From assembly GCA_031267645.1 (NCBI GenBank), contig JAIRYW010000021.1, positions 62,001-126,000 of the forward strand: 64,000 nucleotides of DNA. Reading direction: 5' to 3'. The DNA comes from Propionibacteriaceae bacterium. Its GTDB lineage: Bacteria > Actinomycetota > Actinomycetes > Propionibacteriales > Propionibacteriaceae. Below are positions 42,833 to 51,316 of the stretch, in pieces. Made by a program: the position numbers and the translations under genes. Numbering within the stretch: position 1 is the stretch's first letter; the number at the start of each line of letters is the position of its first letter. The notes beneath the pieces were generated by a model. The model made no database searches. It had not been told where the DNA came from and saw nothing but the letters and a program-made list of their open reading frames with translations.

Positions 42833-44128
42833 ATGCTGAAACGGCTTCGCTCATCCACGCTTTCCGCGGCCGTCGCCGCCGCCCTGCTTCTCTCCCTGGC
42901 CGGTTGCGGTGGCCAGGACACGCCACCGACCAGCGGAGAACCGGTCGCTCTGCGCATGACGGTGTGGACCGGCAACGAGAACCACCTGGCTTTGTTCAAC
43001 TCCATCGCGGACGCCTACGTGGCCGCGAACGGCGACCAAGTCTCCTCGATCACCTTCGAGACGCTCCCCTATGACGAATACACCCAGACGCTGACCACCC
43101 AGATCATGGGCGGAAACGCCCCCGACCTGGCCTGGATCCTCGAAGGATCCGGCCCGGAGTTCGTGGACAGCGGCGCGCTGGTCGACCTCAAGCCGACCCT
43201 GCAGGCGGTCGAGGGCTACGACCTCGACGACATCCTCGGCTCCGCCTTGGCCCTGTGGGAGAAGGACGGCGGCGTCTACGCCTATCCGTTCTCCAACTCC
43301 CCGTTCGGGATCCTGGTCAACACCACCATGCTGACCGCGGCCGGCCAGCCGTTGCCCGGCGAACTCCTAGCATCCGGCCAGTGGACCTGGGACAAGTTGT
43401 TGGAGATCGCCACCGGCGCCGCCCAGGCCACCGGCAAAGCTGGCTTCTACGTCGGCGGCTACGAGTCCTACCTGGCCTGGCAGTATCTGGCCGAGGCCTG
43501 GGACGCCTGGGGAGCCGCGCCCTGGAGCGAGGACGGCTCCACCTGTACCTTCACCGATCAGGCGATGGTCGACTTCATGACCTGGTACCACGACGGCGTC
43601 TATGAGGCCGGCGCCATCACCGAAGCGGGCGTGCGGGCCGATTTCTACGCCGGCGAGTCCGCCCTGACCACGGCCCAGATCTCCAAGGTGGCGGGCCTGG
43701 ACGGCTCCTTCGAATGGGACATGGTGCCGCTGCCGTCCGGCCCGGCCGGGCTCCAGCCGGTGATCGGCCAAGCCGGCGTCGGCGTGCTCACCCAAAGCGA
43801 CCACTCAGAGGTGGCGGCCGACTTCCTGGCCTTCTTCACCAACCCGGCCAACTCGGCCAAACTGGCCCAGTATTTCCCGCCGCCGCGCCAATCGGTCTTG
43901 ACCGTTGAGGTGCTGGGGGCGGCCAATCCGCTGTTGACGACGGAGCAGATCGAAGCGGTCGTCATCGGCCAGATGTCCGACGCCGTCACCTTGCCCAGCC
44001 ACGTCAAGTTCGCCCAGGTCTCGGACGCCGCCAAGATCGCCTTGGACGGCCTGTGGACCCGGGGGGCCGACGTGACCCAGGTGATGGGGAATATCTGCAC
44101 GGCCATCCAGCCCCTCCTAGGGAGCTGA
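42833..44128 (+). CDS. Sugar ABC transporter substrate-binding lipoprotein
   Basis: 431 residues; ATG after AAAGGAG. Signal 'LSAAVAAALLLSLAGC' with lipobox Cys at about residue 24. SBP family 1 features: 'LRMTVWTGNENHLALFNSIADAYVAANGD', 'MGGNAPDLAWILEGSGPEFVDSGALVDL', 'YAYPFSNSPFGILVNTTML'. First gene of the LacI-controlled operon, 7 bp before the permease gene. The ligand is unknown; no glycosidase accompanies it. Confidence 0.9.
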   Translation: MLKRLRSSTLSAAVAAALLLSLAGCGGQDTPPTSGEPVALRMTVWTGNENHLALFNSIADAYVAANGDQVSSITFETLPYDEYTQTLTTQIMGGNAPDLAWILEGSGPEFVDSGALVDLKPTLQAVEGYDLDDILGSALALWEKDGGVYAYPFSNSPFGILVNTTMLTAAGQPLPGELLASGQWTWDKLLEIATGAAQATGKAGFYVGGYESYLAWQYLAEAWDAWGAAPWSEDGSTCTFTDQAMVDFMTWYHDGVYEAGAITEAGVRADFYAGESALTTAQISKVAGLDGSFEWDMVPLPSGPAGLQPVIGQAGVGVLTQSDHSEVAADFLAFFTNPANSAKLAQYFPPPRQSVLTVEVLGAANPLLTTEQIEAVVIGQMSDAVTLPSHVKFAQVSDAAKIALDGLWTRGADVTQVMGNICTAIQPLLGS

Positions 44129-44135
44129 CAACCCG

Positions 44136-45083
44136 ATGGTGTCCGCTGCGACGCCGCGCACCGGCCGGCGGGCTGCCACCCGCCGGCCGAGCGGGCGGCC
44201 CCGCAGCGCGATCCGCCGCCGTGACGCGCTGGTGGGCTATCTGTTCATCGCGCCCCAGTTGCTCGGCGCGGTCGCGCTGGTGATCGCGCCGCTGATCGCG
44301 GTGCTCTACCTCTCCTTGCACGATTGGAACCCGCTGGCCTCGACCTTCACCTTCATCGGCTTGGACAACTACACCAAGATGTTCTCCGACCCGTCCTTCT
44401 TGGACTCCTTGGAGGCCTCGGGCTACTTCTCCCTCGGGCTGGTCGTGCTCAACGTCACCTTGGCGCTGGCCTTGGCCGTCTTGCTCAACCAGAAACTGCC
44501 GGGGACCACGGCCTTTCGGACCTTCTTCTTCTCGCCGGTCGTGGTGTCGCTGGTGGCCTGGTCGATCGTGTGGAGCTTTCTGCTCCAGTACGACGGCGGC
44601 ATCAACGGCTTCCTCTCGGCCATCGGCGTCCAAGGGCCCAACTGGTTGCGCAGCGGGCCCACGGCGATGGCCTCGGTCATCGTGGTGCAGGTGTTCAAGA
44701 ACGTCGGGCTCAACATGATCTTGTTCCTGGCCGCGCTCCAGGGGGTGCCCATGGAGTTGCGCGAGGCGGCCCGCATCGACGGGGCCCGGGAGTGGCGGGT
44801 GTTCCGCTCGGTCACATTGCCGATGATCAGCCCCACGGTGCTGTTGGTGTCGGTCATCACCGTCATCGGATCGCTGGAGGTGTTCGCCCAGATCGCGGTC
44901 CTGACCGGCGGAGGGCCGGGCAACTCGACCACGGTCCTGGTCTATTACCTCTACCAGCGGGCCTTCAAGTATCACCAGTTCGGGTTCGCCAGCGCCATCG
45001 GCGTGGTCTTGTTCCTGATCGTGTTGGTCCTGACGCTGGCGCAGTTCCAGACCAGGAAACGGTGGGTGCACGATGAAGTCTGA
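44136..45083 (+). CDS. Sugar ABC transporter permease (MalF/UgpA type)
   Basis: 315 residues. After an Arg-rich N-terminus come 'ALVGYLFIAPQLLGAVALVIAPLIAVLYLSLHDWNPL', 'TFIGLDNYTKMFSD', and the docking loop 'LREAARIDGAREWRVFRSVTLPMISP'. 'QIAVLTGGGPGNSTTVLVYYLYQRAFKY' is also typical. The stop overlaps the next permease start by 11 bp. Confidence 0.92.
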   Translation: MVSAATPRTGRRAATRRPSGRPRSAIRRRDALVGYLFIAPQLLGAVALVIAPLIAVLYLSLHDWNPLASTFTFIGLDNYTKMFSDPSFLDSLEASGYFSLGLVVLNVTLALALAVLLNQKLPGTTAFRTFFFSPVVVSLVAWSIVWSFLLQYDGGINGFLSAIGVQGPNWLRSGPTAMASVIVVQVFKNVGLNMILFLAALQGVPMELREAARIDGAREWRVFRSVTLPMISPTVLLVSVITVIGSLEVFAQIAVLTGGGPGNSTTVLVYYLYQRAFKYHQFGFASAIGVVLFLIVLVLTLAQFQTRKRWVHDEV

Positions 45084-45930
45084 GACCCGCCGCCGTCCGC
45101 GGGCCATCTGGCCCAAGGTGGTCCTGTACGCCTTGATGGCCGTCATGTCGGTGCCGTTCGTCTTTCCGACCTTGTGGATGATCCTGTCCTCGTTCAAACC
45201 CCAAAGCGAATTGTTCCGCAAACCGCCGGCCTTGTGGCCGGAGCGTTGGACCGTCCAGCCCTACATCGACGCGGTCACCACCCAGCCGTTCCTGCAGCAG
45301 TACTGGAACTCGGTCTACATCGCCACCTTGGTGACTTTGGGCACCATGCTGTTCGCCTCGATGGCCGGCTACGCCTTCGCGCGGATCCGCTTCCCCGGCG
45401 CGAACGCGATGTTCCTGGTGGTCCTGGTCGGCATGATGATTCCTTCCGAGGTCACCATCGTGCCGCTGTTCCGGGCCGCCAACGCCCTGGGTCTGTTGGA
45501 CACCCACGTGCCGTTGATCGTCATCCCCATGCTGGGCGCGCCCAGTGTGCTGGCCACCTTCATCATGCGGCAGTTCTTCCTCGGGCTGCCGACCGAGTTG
45601 GAGGAGGCCGGCCGGCTCGACGGTCTGGGCCGGGCCGGGATATTCACCCGGATCGCGCTGCCTTTGGCCAAGCCGGCCTTGAGCGCGGTGGCGATCATCA
45701 CGTTCCTTAAATCTTGGAACCTTTACTTAGAACCATTGGTTTTCATTTCCACGAAGACCAAGTTCACACTCCCCGTGGGGCTGACCCAATACCAAGACGC
45801 CTACGGCGAACTACAGTGGAACACCCAATTGGCGGGCACGACGATGACAGTGATCCCCGTGCTGCTGGTGTTCCTGTTCGCCCAGAAGCAATTCGTCCAG
45901 GGCCTGGCGCAGACTGGATTGAAGGGATGA
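45073..45930 (+). CDS. Sugar ABC transporter permease (MalG type)
   Basis: 285 residues. 'VVLYALMAVMSVPFVFPTLWMILSSFKP' is the first membrane segment; 'MMIPSEVTIVPLFRAANALGLLDTHVPLIV' and the docking loop 'LEEAGRLDGLGRAGIFTRIALPLAKPAL' mark the MalG group. In the loop, EAG replaces the canonical EAA. No ATPase gene is in the operon. Overlaps the oxidoreductase gene by ATGA. A stretch around 45700-45760 is noticeably richer in A/T than its surroundings. Confidence 0.9.
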   Translation: MKSETRRRPRAIWPKVVLYALMAVMSVPFVFPTLWMILSSFKPQSELFRKPPALWPERWTVQPYIDAVTTQPFLQQYWNSVYIATLVTLGTMLFASMAGYAFARIRFPGANAMFLVVLVGMMIPSEVTIVPLFRAANALGLLDTHVPLIVIPMLGAPSVLATFIMRQFFLGLPTELEEAGRLDGLGRAGIFTRIALPLAKPALSAVAIITFLKSWNLYLEPLVFISTKTKFTLPVGLTQYQDAYGELQWNTQLAGTTMTVIPVLLVFLFAQKQFVQGLAQTGLKG

Positions 45931-47555
45931 CAACACCAATCATGCGAGAAATGCGGACGGATATCCTCATCTGCGGGGGTGGTCTGGGCGGGATCGCGGC
46001 GGCGCTGGCGGCGGCCCGCCACGGCGCCCGGGTCGTCGTGACCGAACCGACCCGCTGGATCGGCGGTCAGCTGACCAATCAGTTGGTCCCGCTGGACGAG
46101 CACCGGCGGATCGAAAGCACAGGCGCCAACGCCTCCTACCGGCGGTTGCGCGCGGGCATCCGCGACCACTACCGCCAGTGGTACCCGCTGACCGACCGGG
46201 CCCAGGCCCAAGCCCACCTCAACCCCGGGGCGGCCTGGGTCAGCCCGATCTCAGCCGAACCGCGGGTGGCGCTGGCCGTCCTGGAGGCGATGATCGCCCC
46301 CTTTCAAGCCCAGGGCCGCCTCACCGTGCTGTTGGAACGGGAGGTGGCAGGCGTCATCGTCGACGGCGACAAGGTGCGCGCCGTCGAACTGTCCGGGCCG
46401 GGCTCCGCCGCCGATCTGGTGGTCGAGGCGGACTACGTCCTCGACGCCACCGAACTGGGCGATGTCATCGGGTTGGGCCGGGTCGAGCACGTCACGGGCC
46501 GCGAGTCCCAAGCCTTGACCGGCGAGCCGTCCGCGCCCGCCACGGCCGATCCGCTCGACATGCAGTCGGCCACCTGGGTGTTCGCGGTCGACCACCGGCC
46601 GGGGGAGGACCACACGATCGACCGCCCGCCGGACTACGACTTCTACCGCGATTGGCGTCCGCCGGCCTGGGGCGGGCGGCGCATCCTCGACTTCGTGGGG
46701 CCAGGCGAGGAAGGCGGGTCGCGGCGGCACTACCAGTTCCATCCCGACCTGGACGACGATCCGTACGCCATCGACACCGACCACCGCCACATGCCGTCCA
46801 ATCCTGAGCTGTGGAACTACCGCCGCGTCATCGCCAAGCAGCTGTTCGCGCCGGGGGCCTTCGACTCCGACATCGTGCTCATGAACTGTCCCCAGAACGA
46901 CTACACCGGCGGGCCGCTGTTCGCCGTCCCCGACGCCGCCCGCCACTGGACCGGGGCCAAGGACTTAGCGGCCGCCTTCCTCTACTGGCTGCAGACCGAG
47001 GCGCCGCGGCCGGACGGCGGGACCGGTTGGCCGGGGCTGCGCCTGCGGCCCGACGTGGCCGGCACCGCCGACGGGTTCGCGATGATGCCGTACGTCCGCG
47101 AGTCGCGGCGGCTCCAGGCGTTGTACACCATCGTCGAGCAGGACGTGTCCGAGCCGCACCGTCCGGACGGCCAGGCCGCCCACTACGCCGATTCAGTGGG
47201 CGTGGGCCACTATTACTGGCTCGACCGCCATGCCACGACCGGCGGGCGGGGCGGCGCGGCCGACCGTCCGCTGCCGTTCCAGATCCCGCTGCGCAGCCTC
47301 ATCCCCAGGCGGGTCCGCAACCTGTTGGCCGCCTGCAAGAACATCGGCACCACCCAGATCACCAACGGCTGCTACCGGCTCCATCCGGTCGAGTGGTCGA
47401 TCGGGGAGGCGGCCGGCGTGGTGGCCGCCCTGGCCGTGGCGCAGGGCCACGAGCCGCACCAGATGGCCGAGCGGGCCGACCTGGTGGCCGACCTGCAGCG
47501 GGCCCTGACCCAGGACGGCGTACAACTGCGCTGGCCCCCCGGCCTGGGTTATTAG
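45927..47555 (+). CDS. FAD-dependent oxidoreductase (FAD_oxidored family)
   Basis: 542 residues. The N-terminal dinucleotide fold is '[30 protein letters not shown]', followed by 'WIGGQLTNQLVPLDEH', the flavin-site motif of this family. The C-terminal part has 'ACKNIGTTQITNGCYRLHPVEWSIGEAAGVVAALAV', typical for the second FAD contact. No signal peptide, so cytoplasmic. The start overlaps the permease stop; the alternative Met at residue 6 or 9 is possible. Members often sit in carbohydrate operons, but their substrates are largely undefined. Oxidation of the imported sugar or sugar-derived compound is inferred from context. Confidence 0.85.
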   Translation: MTTPIMREMRTDILICGGGLGGIAAALAAARHGARVVVTEPTRWIGGQLTNQLVPLDEHRRIESTGANASYRRLRAGIRDHYRQWYPLTDRAQAQAHLNPGAAWVSPISAEPRVALAVLEAMIAPFQAQGRLTVLLEREVAGVIVDGDKVRAVELSGPGSAADLVVEADYVLDATELGDVIGLGRVEHVTGRESQALTGEPSAPATADPLDMQSATWVFAVDHRPGEDHTIDRPPDYDFYRDWRPPAWGGRRILDFVGPGEEGGSRRHYQFHPDLDDDPYAIDTDHRHMPSNPELWNYRRVIAKQLFAPGAFDSDIVLMNCPQNDYTGGPLFAVPDAARHWTGAKDLAAAFLYWLQTEAPRPDGGTGWPGLRLRPDVAGTADGFAMMPYVRESRRLQALYTIVEQDVSEPHRPDGQAAHYADSVGVGHYYWLDRHATTGGRGGAADRPLPFQIPLRSLIPRRVRNLLAACKNIGTTQITNGCYRLHPVEWSIGEAAGVVAALAVAQGHEPHQMAERADLVADLQRALTQDGVQLRWPPGLGY

Positions 47556-47561
47556 ACCCCA

Positions 47562-47631
47562 CCCTTCCGTCATTCAGCCCGGGGCCGTCAGGCCACCCCT
47601 TCCGTCATTCTGCGCGGGGCCGTCGGGACTG
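47562..47631. repeat. Two tandem 35-bp repeats of a REP-like motif
   Basis: Units at 47562 and 47597 share CCCTTCCGTCATTC then GC(C/G)CGGGGCCGTC. The motif TTCCGTCATTCTGCGC resembles the palindrome half in the GH15 gene tail. It fills the gap between convergent genes. Confidence 0.55.
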
Positions 47632-47639
47632 CGTTGGGT

Positions 47640-48392
47640 TCAGGCTCCCAGCTCGACCGGGCCGCCCTCGGCCCACCAGGTGCGGGCCTTGGGACGGGAG
47701 GGCAGGTAGGTGGCTCGGCTCTGGGTCCAGCCCTGGCGGACGAAGGTCTCCAGCATCAGGAGGGAGGCTTGGGCGGCTTCGACCACCGGGACGGGGTGGC
47801 CGTCGGCCCGCAGGCGAGCCTCGACCGCCTCTTGGACGCCGACCATGGCGGTGCAGCCCAAGACGATGGCGCCGACGCCCTCGCGCTCGATCGCCAGCTC
47901 GGCCTGCTCGACCAGGGCGTCGGTCAGACGTTCCAGACCGCTCAGGTCGAGCACGGCGATGTCGACGTGGCGCAGCGAGACGACCCGGTCGCCCAGGTGG
48001 GCCTTGGCGATCAGACCGTTCAGGAGGGACACCACATGGGGCAGCACCGTCACGACGCCGATCTTGTCGGCTAAACCGAGGGCGTAGTGGACGGCCGGTT
48101 CGAAGCCGCCGAAGACGGGGATGGAGACGACCTCGCGGGCGGCGCGCACCCCGGGGTCGCCGAAGCAGTCGACGAAGACGGCGTCGAAACCGTCGCGCTC
48201 GGCTTGGCGGCAGGCCATCACCACCTCGGGCGCGGCCAGGACTTCGTCGTACTCGCCTTCGATGCTGGCCGGGCCGTGCTCCAGCCAGCGCGGCACGACC
48301 TCGGTGGTGGGCAGCAGAGGCCGGGTGACGTAGGCGGCCACCTGGTCGGTCCAAAGGTTGGTGGTGATGGGCACTAGGTCGAGGATGCGCAT
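47640..48392 (-). CDS. Asp/Glu/hydantoin racemase family protein
   Basis: 250 residues; ATG 6 nt after AGGAG. Two catalytic Cys positions are visible, in 'DAVFVDCFGDPGVRAAREVV' and 'AIVLGCTAMVG', with 'IPVFGGFEPAVHYAL' between. This pattern is that of hydantoin racemase-type enzymes, which racemise 5-substituted hydantoins by a two-base mechanism; other members are maleate isomerases or Asp racemases. It is last in the minus-strand cluster, 121 bp after pucR, so may have its own promoter. Context supports a hydantoin-like substrate. Confidence 0.82.
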   Translation of the reverse strand: MRILDLVPITTNLWTDQVAAYVTRPLLPTTEVVPRWLEHGPASIEGEYDEVLAAPEVVMACRQAERDGFDAVFVDCFGDPGVRAAREVVSIPVFGGFEPAVHYALGLADKIGVVTVLPHVVSLLNGLIAKAHLGDRVVSLRHVDIAVLDLSGLERLTDALVEQAELAIEREGVGAIVLGCTAMVGVQEAVEARLRADGHPVPVVEAAQASLLMLETFVRQGWTQSRATYLPSRPKARTWWAEGGPVELGA

Positions 48393-48431
48393 GGACAGCT
48401 CCTGGTCGAAGTCGGTTGGCGGGCCGGAACG

Positions 48432-48503
48432 GGGCGGCGGTTGGAAGCGGGCTGGTGGGTTTGAGTCGGGCGGCGGTTGGAAGCGGACCGGTGGATTTGA
48501 GTC
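48432..48503. repeat. Two tandem 36-bp repeats between the pucR-like and racemase genes
   Basis: Units beginning at 48432 and 48468 both start GGGCGGCGGTTGGAAGCGG and end TTTGAGTC, with about three differences. They occupy most of the intergenic region. Confidence 0.7.
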
Positions 48504-48513
48504 GGGCAGCTGG

Positions 48514-50112
48514 TCACAGCGGGACGGCGGGCCAGGTCGGTCCGGGCCCGGGCCGGTCGGGATGGCTGAGGATGGCGCGGCAGGCCAGATGCAGGGCCAG
48601 CCGGGTCTCGGAGTCCTCCAGATCGACTCCCAACAGAGTCTTGATCCGGCTCAGGCGGGCCGCCACGGTGTTGCGGTGGACGCCCAGCCGGGCCGCCACC
48701 TCGTTGGCGTGTCCGCCGCTGGACAGGTAGGCCTCCAAGGTCGCGCTGAGCGGTCCGTCGACCGGTCCCAACGGAGCCAGGAGGGCTTTGGCGCTGGTCA
48801 GGAAGGTGTCGGTGCGGGCCAGGGCCAACAACATCTGGGCCAGGCCGAGGCGGTCGACATGGACGAAATGGCCGGTTTGGGGCCGGGTCATGGCGATCCG
48901 GGCGGCGTCGGCCGCCTCGCCCAAAGAAGCCGCCAAGCCCTCGACTCCGGCCCGGACGTGGCCCAGGCCGATGGCGGTGGCGACCTGCTGGTTCCACAGC
49001 CGGTGGGCCCGTCTGAGCGAGGCGCTGAGTTCTTCCACCCGGGCCGCGTTGGGCTCCTCGGGCAGGCTGACCCAGCCGGTCCAGCCGTCGACTTGCTCGA
49101 CCATCTGGACGGTCAGGCCCTGGGCGGCGCAGGCGTCGACGATCTCCTGGCGGCGTACCACCGGGTCGGCTTCCTCGCGCAGGATGAGACGCAGGCCGAG
49201 CTGCCAGGAGCCGAGTTCCCAGCCCAAGGCCAGGCTGCGCCGGATCAGGGAGCGCGAGGGCTGGACTCCGGCCGAGACCGCGTCCAAGACCTCGCCCAGC
49301 AGGGCCGTGCGGTGGCGGGCGCTCTGCTCGTACGACATCAGCTGGGTGGCCAGCTTGCCCCAGACCCCGAGCCCGCCGACTCGCAGGGCGGTCATCAAGC
49401 GGGTCCGCTCCAGCGCCGTCGGATTCTCGGTCAGGGCCCCGATCCAAAGCGTGCCGCCCTTGGGGTGGGGCAGGGGAGCGGCGATCAGCTCGCGTCCGCT
49501 GGGCAGTCCGACGATGGCCAGCCGGCCTTTGGCGTCGAAACGCCCGACCGCCTCGGCCTCGGTCGGGCTCAGCACGTCGGGTCCCAGGCTGAATTGTTGG
49601 CCGGCGGCGTCCAGCAGCACGAACTCGGCCGCCAGAGCGCCCGACAAGGCTTCGATGACCTGATGGACCTCGGGGCCCGACCGCTCGACGGCGTTCAAAG
49701 CCAAGGCGCTGGCCCGCCCGGCGCTGGTCTCGGGGTCGGCGGTCAAAGCCCGGTGCAGGGCCAAACCGGCCGACCAGGGGTCTTGGCACTCCACCAGGGC
49801 CACTTCCAAACGTTCGGCCAAAGCCAAGGTGCCCCGGTCGAGCGGGGCCTCGAGCGGGCCCAGGCCGATGGCGACGACGCCTTTGGCACGACAGCGTCTG
49901 AGCCAGGAGTCGAGCGGCCAGCCCGGGGTCGGAGGCTGGCCCAGGGCTAGGACCAGGTCGCCTGGTTCAGCCCTGTCCTCCAACTGACTAGGGTCGCTCA
50001 AGCCGACCACGCCGGTCACCTGGGCCCGCCGCGAACCGGCCAGGACGGTCAGGCCGCCGGGGCCGACCAGGTCGGTCAACTGGCCCAAGCTGATGGCGTG
50101 GGCCCTCACCAT
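48514..50112 (-). CDS. PucR-family transcriptional regulator
   Basis: 532 residues from ATG 50112. The N-terminal PucR domain ('ISLGQLTDLVGPGGLTVLAG...VVGLSDPSQLEDRAEPGDLVLALGQ') senses purine-type or related ligands in relatives. A GGDEF-like middle domain ('LGWELGSWQLGLRLILREEADP') precedes the C-terminal PucR helix-turn-helix 'YLSSGGHANEVAARLGVHRNTVAARLSRIKTLLGVDLED'. It overlaps the second DUF917 gene by 7 bp and is thus part of the operon, probably its activator. Confidence 0.9.
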   Translation of the reverse strand: MVRAHAISLGQLTDLVGPGGLTVLAGSRRAQVTGVVGLSDPSQLEDRAEPGDLVLALGQPPTPGWPLDSWLRRCRAKGVVAIGLGPLEAPLDRGTLALAERLEVALVECQDPWSAGLALHRALTADPETSAGRASALALNAVERSGPEVHQVIEALSGALAAEFVLLDAAGQQFSLGPDVLSPTEAEAVGRFDAKGRLAIVGLPSGRELIAAPLPHPKGGTLWIGALTENPTALERTRLMTALRVGGLGVWGKLATQLMSYEQSARHRTALLGEVLDAVSAGVQPSRSLIRRSLALGWELGSWQLGLRLILREEADPVVRRQEIVDACAAQGLTVQMVEQVDGWTGWVSLPEEPNAARVEELSASLRRAHRLWNQQVATAIGLGHVRAGVEGLAASLGEAADAARIAMTRPQTGHFVHVDRLGLAQMLLALARTDTFLTSAKALLAPLGPVDGPLSATLEAYLSSGGHANEVAARLGVHRNTVAARLSRIKTLLGVDLEDSETRLALHLACRAILSHPDRPGPGPTWPAVPL

Positions 50113-51239
50113 GGCGTGCCCCAGGGGCGGGCCGCCGGCAGGGCGTTCTGATCCAGCGTGGTCGGGGCCGGCCCGGCCGCCGGGGCGGTCGTGCCGGGAC
50201 CGCCGGCGCCGGCCGGGCGGACCGTCAAGCGCGGAGTCTCCACCGTCGCCAAACCGAAGGCGGCCGGTCCGACCCGGGCCAGACGACCGGCTTCGGCCCA
50301 CCACCAATCCGGCCCCGGCAGGGCGACCACGGCCAAGTCCATGCCGACCCGGATGCCGTCCACCCCGATCAGGTCGCGGGCCCTCAGATCGACCACCAGG
50401 ACGATGTCCGGGGTGGCCGCCTCCAGGGCGCCGTCACGCGCCACTAACAGGAACTCATTCTCGAACTCGATCCGGACCAGGGCCCCGCTGGCCCGGTCGC
50501 GCAACAGGGCGTGGCCGCCGCCGAAGCGGCCCGACCGGCTGCGCCGGGTGATGTCGTCCAACGGCCCGCTGCCGATCAGCCGACCGCCCACGGCGGCGGC
50601 CAGGTCGACCCCGTCCACCCCCCGGGGCAGGCTCTTAAGGGCGTGGCCCAGGCCGATGGCCCTGGTGGTGGCGCCGACGATGGCGTAAGGACGGATGGCG
50701 GCGGCCGTCAGATGGTGCAAGACCAGCAGTCCCCAGCCGCCCCAAGCCCCCACGATCGAACGCAATAGGGCTTCCAAAGCGACCGCCGTGGCCGCAGCCA
50801 CCAACAGGACCTCGCCGGTCGGCGAGACGAAGGCGGCCGGCGTCAAGGGCAGGCCTTCGGCCAGGGACAGCTGCTCCAGTCGGGGCAGGGCCCGGCCCAT
50901 GAAATCGGCGTCCACCAAGGGCAGGCCGGAACTGGCGGCCACGTAGGCGGTCAGCAAGCCGTTGACGCCCGCTCCTTCCAGCGGCATGACGGCCCCGGGT
51001 CGAGGCAGGCCGTACTGGCTCAGAGCCTGAGCCGCCGACTCGTACTCATCTCCAGACGGCAGCAACTCGCCGACGAAGGAACTGGCTCCGACCAGGCCGA
51101 TGGCGGCCACCGTCGCGGCTGGGTCCAAATCGGCCAAGGCGAGGACCGGCAGACGGCGCCGCCGCAGCAGCGGCCCCAGGGCGTCCGCCAAAGAATCCAG
51201 GCGACCGCCACCGCCTGAGCCTAGGATCTGCTGTCCCAA
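50106..51239 (-). CDS. Second DUF917 (S-methyl-thiohydantoin desulfurase-like) protein, divergent
   Basis: 377 residues from TTG 51239. 'LGQQILGSGGGGRLDSL', 'MPLEGAGVNGLLTAYVAASSGLPLVDADFMGRALPRLEQLS' and 'ALVRIEFENEFLLVARDG' match DUF917, a family reported to include thiohydantoin desulfurases. GGGGD of the family is GGGGR here, and the C-terminal tail is Pro/Ala-rich. Homologous residues SIDCLGPDDLADLT lie upstream of the TTG, to about 51278, but no ATG, GTG or TTG is in frame there; only ATC at 51278 fits. The start is thus unresolved. It may form a heteromer with the paralogue upstream. Confidence 0.8.
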   Translation of the reverse strand: MGQQILGSGGGGRLDSLADALGPLLRRRRLPVLALADLDPAATVAAIGLVGASSFVGELLPSGDEYESAAQALSQYGLPRPGAVMPLEGAGVNGLLTAYVAASSGLPLVDADFMGRALPRLEQLSLAEGLPLTPAAFVSPTGEVLLVAAATAVALEALLRSIVGAWGGWGLLVLHHLTAAAIRPYAIVGATTRAIGLGHALKSLPRGVDGVDLAAAVGGRLIGSGPLDDITRRSRSGRFGGGHALLRDRASGALVRIEFENEFLLVARDGALEAATPDIVLVVDLRARDLIGVDGIRVGMDLAVVALPGPDWWWAEAGRLARVGPAAFGLATVETPRLTVRPAGAGGPGTTAPAAGPAPTTLDQNALPAARPWGTPW

Positions 51240-51316
51240 GGTCAGGTCGGCCAGGTCGTCAGGCCCCAGACAGTCGATGGACGCCGCTCACCCCTCCTCG
51301 CCGCGGACGTGGAACA

